The notes beneath the pieces were generated by a model. The model worked only from the letters and a program-made list of their open reading frames with translations. It was not told the DNA's origin and did not search any database. From Ovoidimarina sp050299695 (GTDB lineage: Bacteria > Pseudomonadota > Alphaproteobacteria > Rhodobacterales > Rhodobacteraceae), in NCBI GenBank assembly GCA_050299695.1, contig JBNKWI010000124.1, forward strand, positions 1-9,579: 9,579 nucleotides of DNA, read 5' to 3'. This document shows, piece by piece, positions 5,760 through 9,579 of the stretch. Each line of letters opens with the position of its first letter. The first letter of the stretch is position 1. The position numbers were made by a program, and so were the translations under genes.

Positions 5760-7243
5760 TCGGATACTCCCGCGACGGTCTCGGGGCCGTGCCCGGCGAT
5801 GGGGGACAGGAAGTCGACGATGTCGCCCGCGTAGAAGAACACCGCGAGGCAGCAGGCGGCGGTGAATGCCGGCGGTGCCCAGCACAGGAACGGGGCTTCC
5901 TTGACCGGGCCGGCATTGGCCGGGTCGCTGAGGAAGAAGCCGCGGCCGACGATGGGCAGGAGATAGGCGATGTTCAGAAGCGAGGAGATCATCAGGACGG
6001 CGATCATCGCCTGCTGATGCGCCTCGGCGGCGCCGACGATCAGGAGCCATTTCGACCAGGAGCCGCCGAAGGGCGGCAGGCCGATGATCGACAAGGCGCC
6101 GATCAGGAAGGCGCCGAAGGTGATCGGCATGACGCGACCGAGGCCGGTCATCTGGCTGATCTCGGACTTGTGGGCGCCGACCAGGATCGCGCCAGCGCAC
6201 ATGAAGAGGGTGATCTTGCCGAGCGCGTGCATCGCGATGTGGAGCCCGCCGCCCAAGACGCCCATCTGCGTGGCGAGCGCCATGCCGAGGGTGATGTAGC
6301 TGAGCTGCGAGACGGTGGAATAGGCCAGTCGCGCCTTCAGGTTGTCCTTGGTCATCGCGACGATGGAGGCCGCGAGGATCGAGAAGGCGGCGAGCCACAT
6401 CAGCCATTCCGAGGCGCCGGTCTCGGCCAGGAAGTCGATCCCGAAGATGTAGACGCCGACCTTGAGCATTGTGAAGACGCCGGCCTTCACGACGGCGACG
6501 GCATGGAGGAGGGCCGAGACCGGGGTGGGCGCGACCATCGCGGCGGGGAGCCAGCGGTGGAACGGCATCAGCGCGGCTTTGCCGATGCCGAAGGCGTAGA
6601 GGCCCAGGAGCACCGCGACGATGGGGCCGGCGACATGGCCCTCGAGGATGCCGCCGAGCTGGAAGTCGAGTGTGCCGGCGAGCACCCAGGTCCAGATGAT
6701 CGCGGTGAGTTGCAGCGCGATCGAGGTGCCGATCAGGATCGAGAGGTAGATGCGCGCGCCGCGGATCGCCTCGGGCGTGCCGTGATGGGCGACGAGCGGG
6801 TAGGTCGAGAGGGTGAGCACCTCGTAGAACAGGAACAGGGTCAGCATGTTCGCGGCGAAGGCGATGCCCATGACGGACGAGATCGCGATGCCGAAACAGG
6901 CGAAGAACCGCGCCTGGTGGCCCTCGTGATGCCCGCGCATGTAGCCGATGCCGTAGAGGTGGGTCACCACCCAGAGCCCCGAGGCGACGAGCGCGAAGAG
7001 GAGGCCGAGCGGCTCGACATTGAAGGCGAGGGGGACGCCGGGGAGCATGTCGAGAAGCGCGACGGGTTCGGTCGTTTCGTTGCCGGTGATCGAGCAGATC
7101 GTGATGACGATCAGGAACGTGAGCACCGCGAGCGCGAGGGTGATGCCGTCGCGCAGGTTCGGGCTGTTGCGGAAGATCCCGTTCGTCACCGCGGCGAGGG
7201 CGGGGAAGGCCATGGCGTAGAGGATGAGGTCGATCACGTTCAT
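5756..7243 (-). CDS. Proton-conducting transporter subunit, MrpD/NuoL-HyfB-like (second of three)
   Basis: This is a 495-residue polytopic membrane subunit of the antiporter-like family. Key positions: glutamate in FLFYEVLTLSTYPLV (E141); the long family signature beginning GIGKAALMPFHRWLPAA (219-235, with K222 and H229) and continuing to PVSALLHAVAVVKAGVF (241-257, with K253); lysine in HALGKITLF (K343); and PPFGGSWSKW (390-399, with K398). The APTPVSALLHA..VVKAG pattern is closer to NuoL/HyfB/Mbh-type subunits than the other two D-type proteins of this operon, which carry TKVAVY or TKLAVY in its place. I chose ATG at 7243, directly after the preceding stop (TGAGATG), because the protein then begins at its first membrane helix. 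An ATG at 7300 would add 19 Pro/Arg-rich residues that are shadow sequence of the upstream gene. It ends in an ATGA overlap with the small membrane protein. Role: one ion-translocation path in the complex. Confidence 0.9.
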   Translation of the reverse strand: MNVIDLILYAMAFPALAAVTNGIFRNSPNLRDGITLALAVLTFLIVITICSITGNETTEPVALLDMLPGVPLAFNVEPLGLLFALVASGLWVVTHLYGIGYMRGHHEGHQARFFACFGIAISSVMGIAFAANMLTLFLFYEVLTLSTYPLVAHHGTPEAIRGARIYLSILIGTSIALQLTAIIWTWVLAGTLDFQLGGILEGHVAGPIVAVLLGLYAFGIGKAALMPFHRWLPAAMVAPTPVSALLHAVAVVKAGVFTMLKVGVYIFGIDFLAETGASEWLMWLAAFSILAASIVAMTKDNLKARLAYSTVSQLSYITLGMALATQMGVLGGGLHIAMHALGKITLFMCAGAILVGAHKSEISQMTGLGRVMPITFGAFLIGALSIIGLPPFGGSWSKWLLIVGAAEAHQQAMIAVLMISSLLNIAYLLPIVGRGFFLSDPANAGPVKEAPFLCWAPPAFTAACCLAVFFYAGDIVDFLSPIAGHGPETVAGVSE

Positions 7244-7244
7244 C

Positions 7245-8816
7245 TCAGTGCGACGCCTCCCCTGCCGGCAGGGCGGAGGTCCAGGGCGAGGGGTCGGCAA
7301 GCCCGGCCGAGCCCGAGAGCAGCGCCTCGGCCGCGGTATTGGCGGCGGTCATGGTGATGTCGGTGTTGATCCCGAACCAGACGCAGGCGAGGGCGGTGAT
7401 CCAGATCGGCACCACCATGGTGAGCGGCGCCTCCGCCGCGTCATGGGCCGGTTCGTGCAGATAGAGCGTCTCGACGAAGCGCCAGACATAGACCACGGCA
7501 AGGAGCGAGGAGAGGACGATCATGAAGGCGACCGGCCACCAGCCCTTTTCGAAGGCGGCCTGGATCAGGTACCATTTCGAGATGAAGCCGGCGGTGCCCG
7601 GCACGCCGATCAGGCTGAGCCCGCCCACCACCATTGCGGCGGCGGTGAGCGGCATCGCCCGGCCCATGCCGCGGATCTGCGCGTAGAACGAGCTGCCGGT
7701 CCGGAGCGTGAGGGCGCCGACGCCCATGAACAGGACGGCCTTGGTGATGCCGTGGTTGAAGAGATGCACCATGGTCGCGGCGAGGCCCGAGGCGTTCATC
7801 AGCGCGAGGCCGAGCAGCATGTAGCCGATCTGCGCGATCGAGGAATAGGCGAGCATGCGTTTCAGGTCGGCCTGGAAGATCGCGATGAAGGAGGCGGCGA
7901 ACATCGCGAGGATCGCGAAGGGCAGGATGATGAATTCGTAGGTGTAGTTCTCGAAGGCGAAGGCCGGCGAGAATATCGAGAAGCTGAAGCGCAAGAGCAC
8001 GTAGACGGCGACCTTGGTGGCCGTGGCGGCGAGGAAGGCCGTCACCGCCGAGGGCGCGTAGGTATAGGCGTTGGGGAGCCAGAGATGGAGGGGATAGATC
8101 GCGATCTTGAGGCCCATGCCCACGACGATGAAGGCGAAGGCGGCCTGGATCGTGCGGTTGTCGGTCTGCGGCGCGACGCGCTCGGCGAGGTCGCCCATGT
8201 TGAGCGTGCCGGTCATCATGTAGAGGAGGCCGAGGCCGATCACGAAGAAGGTCGCGCCGATCGTTCCCATCACCAGGTAGTCGTAGGCCGCGGTCAGCGC
8301 GCGGCGGTCGCGGTCGGCGCCGGCGGCGATGATCGCGTAGGTCGAGAGCGAGGAAATCTCGAGGAAAACGAACACGTTGAAGGCGTCGCCGGTGATCGTG
8401 ACGCCGAGGAGGCCCGCGAAGCACAGGAGGTAGCAGGTGTAGAACAGCGCCTGGTTGCGGGGGGCGATTTCGGCCTTCACGCTTTCATAGGCGAAGGGCA
8501 GGACGAGGGTCGAGACACCGGAAATGAGGAACAGCAGGAACGCGTTGACCGCGTCGATCCGGTATTCGATGCCCAGGGGCGGGGCCCAGCCGCCGATCTG
8601 GTAGGAGAGGAAGCCGCCGTCGATCACCTGGGCGAGCAGGAGGGCGGAGATCGCGAAGGCGGCGAGGCTCGCGAGGAAGGCGACCAGCCAGGCGATGCCG
8701 CGCCCGGCGCCGACGACCATGACCAGGGGCGCGGAGAGAAACGGCACCACGAGTTGCAGGATCGGGAGCTGGTCGTGGAGCGTGAGCGCCACGTCTTGTA
8801 CGGATTCGGTCGCCAC
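7245..8816 (-). CDS. mnhD: Monovalent cation/H+ antiporter subunit D, MnhD/MrpD type (first of three)
   Basis: This 523-residue polytopic inner-membrane protein is the best match in the window to classical MrpD, an ion-translocating antiporter subunit. Family residues: glutamate in FVFLEISSLSTYA (E153), lysine and histidine in GLKIAIYPLHLWLPNAY (K237 and H244), lysine in ATATKVAVYVLL (K268), lysine in HGITKAVLF (K359), and the GTAGFISKWYL motif (407-417, K414). About 14 hydrophobic segments are visible, and length is as expected for MrpD (about 490-520). The start is GTG at 8816, which overlaps the TAG stop of the MnhC gene by one base. The first membrane helix begins about 20 residues later and no better ATG exists before it. 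A GGGCGGGCGGGC run precedes the start. It ends one base before the next gene's ATG. The partner and cation (Na+, K+ or Li+) cannot be read from sequence. Confidence 0.92.
   Translation of the reverse strand: MATESVQDVALTLHDQLPILQLVVPFLSAPLVMVVGAGRGIAWLVAFLASLAAFAISALLLAQVIDGGFLSYQIGGWAPPLGIEYRIDAVNAFLLFLISGVSTLVLPFAYESVKAEIAPRNQALFYTCYLLCFAGLLGVTITGDAFNVFVFLEISSLSTYAIIAAGADRDRRALTAAYDYLVMGTIGATFFVIGLGLLYMMTGTLNMGDLAERVAPQTDNRTIQAAFAFIVVGMGLKIAIYPLHLWLPNAYTYAPSAVTAFLAATATKVAVYVLLRFSFSIFSPAFAFENYTYEFIILPFAILAMFAASFIAIFQADLKRMLAYSSIAQIGYMLLGLALMNASGLAATMVHLFNHGITKAVLFMGVGALTLRTGSSFYAQIRGMGRAMPLTAAAMVVGGLSLIGVPGTAGFISKWYLIQAAFEKGWWPVAFMIVLSSLLAVVYVWRFVETLYLHEPAHDAAEAPLTMVVPIWITALACVWFGINTDITMTAANTAAEALLSGSAGLADPSPWTSALPAGEASH
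7256..7273 (-). promoter_or_regulatory. Palindrome overlapping the ribosome binding site of the second D-type subunit
   Basis: CCCTGCCGGCAGGG at 7260-7273 is a perfect 14-base palindrome able to fold as a hairpin with a five-pair stem and CCGG loop in the transcript. The likely ribosome binding site of the next gene, GGGGAGG (minus strand, 7262-7256), begins inside its distal arm, 12 bases before the ATG at 7243. The hairpin sits in the last sense codons of the preceding gene, so a ribosome finishing that gene would open it. This suggests translational coupling, by inference only. Confidence 0.35.
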
Positions 8817-9241
8817 TATGCCCGCCCGCCCATCGCCTGGCCGCGGGTCCGGTTCTCCTCCGAGGCCATGTCCTGCTCGATCTCGAGGATCTCGTCTTCC
8901 TCGATGGTGCCGTATTCCTCGCGGATCCGCACCACGAGCGCGAGGCCGAGTGCGGTGGTGGCGATGCCGACGACGATGGCGGTCAGGATCAGCACGTGGG
9001 GCAGGGGGTTGGTGTAGACCGTGGCCGGGTCGATCTTCATGTCGGTAGGGAAGATCGGCGCGGTGCCGCCATGGACCTTGCCCATGGAGATGTAGAGCAT
9101 GAAAACCGCGGTCTGGAACATGTTCAACCCGACGATCTTCTTAACGAGGTTACCGCGGGCGACGACGACATAGAGCCCGGTCATCATCAGGACGACGAAG
9201 AGCCAGTAGTTCACGTGGCCGACGAAGAAGGACCAGTCCAT
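8816..9241 (-). CDS. mnhC: Cation:proton antiporter subunit C, MnhC/MrpC (NuoK-like)
   Basis: This 141-residue membrane protein has three hydrophobic helices (about 11-28, 35-53 and 80-106), the MrpC/NuoK arrangement. Recognisable stretches are NLVKKIVGLNMFQTAVFML (31-49) and NPLPHVLILTAIVVGIATTA (78-97), the latter the hallmark end of MrpC. A charged, Glu-rich C-terminal tail of about 35 residues (IREEYGTIEEDEILEIEQD and on) makes it longer than the usual 110-115 residues, and probably faces the cytoplasm. In Mrp complexes this subunit helps connect the antiporter-like subunits with the MrpB/E/F/G side. The ATG at 9241 follows the MnhB stop by four bases, and GAGGAG in the last codons of MnhB serves as ribosome binding site. 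The stop overlaps the GTG start of MnhD. Confidence 0.92.
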   Translation of the reverse strand: MDWSFFVGHVNYWLFVVLMMTGLYVVVARGNLVKKIVGLNMFQTAVFMLYISMGKVHGGTAPIFPTDMKIDPATVYTNPLPHVLILTAIVVGIATTALGLALVVRIREEYGTIEEDEILEIEQDMASEENRTRGQAMGGRA

Positions 9242-9245
9242 GTTG

Positions 9246-9579
9246 TTACCACTCCTCGTCCGAGATCGACGGCACGCGGCTCGTGAAGGCGTAGAAGATC
9301 GTCAGCATCACGCCGGTGATGCCGACGCCGAGCTCGACCGCGAGGATGCCCCAGTGCTGCCCGTGAGACGGGTGGCCGGGCTGGAAGGCGCCGTAGTCGA
9401 GGAAGGTGTAGCCGAAGAGCATCGAGACGACGCCGGTGCCGCCGTAGATCAAGACGCCGAGCGCCGCCATCTTGTGGGCGACCCGGGCCGGCATGACCTT
9501 TTGCGCCATCTCGAGATTGAAGACGACCGCGTAGGCGATGAAGGCCACCGCCATGATGACGCCGGCCTGGAAGCCGCCG
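9246..9579 (-). CDS. mnhB: Na+/H+ antiporter subunit B, MnhB/MrpB, N-terminus cut by the window edge
   Basis: 110 C-terminal residues are visible; the frame continues past the right edge, so the ATG at 9554 is internal and not the start. The first visible residues, GGFQAGV, are the conserved MnhB glycine motif, followed by a helix (about 8-25 of the visible part), KMAALGVLIYGGTGVVSMLF, the FLDYG turn, and HWGILAVELGVGITGVMLTI, all typical of MrpB. Full-length MnhB is about 140 residues, so roughly 30 are missing. The protein lies in the inner membrane, where MrpB contacts the C-terminal part of MrpA in known complexes. It ends TAA at 9246-9248, four bases before MnhC. Upstream genes (presumably E, F and G subunits and the MrpA-derived DUF4040 segment) would lie beyond the edge. 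Confidence 0.9.
   Translation of the reverse strand, partial: GGFQAGVIMAVAFIAYAVVFNLEMAQKVMPARVAHKMAALGVLIYGGTGVVSMLFGYTFLDYGAFQPGHPSHGQHWGILAVELGVGITGVMLTIFYAFTSRVPSISDEEW

Noticed and set aside
5738..7357. A 539-codon plus-strand open frame opposite the second D-type subunit
   Set aside because: Same antisense effect; the minus-strand reading has clear family motifs and codon bias.
7224..9017. A 597-codon plus-strand open frame opposite MnhD and MnhC
   Set aside because: Same antisense effect; it is rich in His/Asp/Glu/Gly repeats generated by the antisense of hydrophobic codons.
3716..9579. A NADH dehydrogenase (nuo) operon
   Set aside because: MnhB has no counterpart in complex I, and MnhC/MnhB order with D-type subunits is Mrp-like; no quinone-module or iron-sulfur subunit is present in the window.
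1..9579. CRISPR arrays, tRNA or rRNA genes, insertion sequences
   Set aside because: No regularly spaced direct repeats, no cloverleaf-like segments, no transposase motifs or flanking terminal repeats were seen on either strand.

Overview
The window is very GC-rich with strongly G/C-biased third codon positions. Its gene content (a split-type Mrp-like antiporter operon next to a group 2 capsule export kpsT-kpsE pair) points to an alphaproteobacterium, most likely of the Rhodobacterales/Paracoccaceae type. That placement is inferred from protein character and has not been searched. Almost all confident coding is on the minus strand, so the operons read from right to left.

Right two thirds (9579 down to 3716): one tightly packed operon of multisubunit cation/proton antiporter membrane genes. 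In transcription order: the end of an MnhB/MrpB subunit cut by the window edge, an MnhC/MrpC (NuoK-like) subunit, two D-type ion-translocating subunits (523 and 495 aa), a 117-aa two-helix protein with a histidine-rich loop, and a third D/NuoL-like subunit of 565 aa. Junctions are overlaps (TAG/GTG, ATGA, 8 nt) or gaps of a few bases, which implies one transcript and translational coupling. The products should build one inner-membrane complex exchanging H+ for a monovalent cation. Unlike the textbook seven-gene Mrp system, no large fused MrpA is seen and three separate antiporter-like subunits are present. The start of the operon lies outside the window.

Middle (3578 down to 1307): after a 137-base gap that holds an AT-rich patch, a 10-bp palindrome and an inverted repeat (probable promoter region), a KpsT-type ABC ATPase overlaps a KpsE-type polysaccharide co-polymerase. 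These belong to ABC-dependent capsular polysaccharide export. The KpsM permease partner is not in the window.

Left end (1306 down to 1): a patchwork of broken or foreign-looking sequence. Immediately after the kpsE stop, a lower-GC minus-strand reading frame with different codon use begins without an ordinary start codon; its 215-codon ATG-initiated part is of unknown function. Converging on it from the left is the C-terminal part of a HIT-family nucleotide-binding protein on the plus strand, with its N-terminal half missing. In the first ~200 bases the codon-position signal fits the minus strand better, so yet another partial gene may run off the left edge. I read this end as a rearrangement or insertion site next to the capsule locus.

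No rRNA, tRNA, CRISPR array or recognisable transposase was found.
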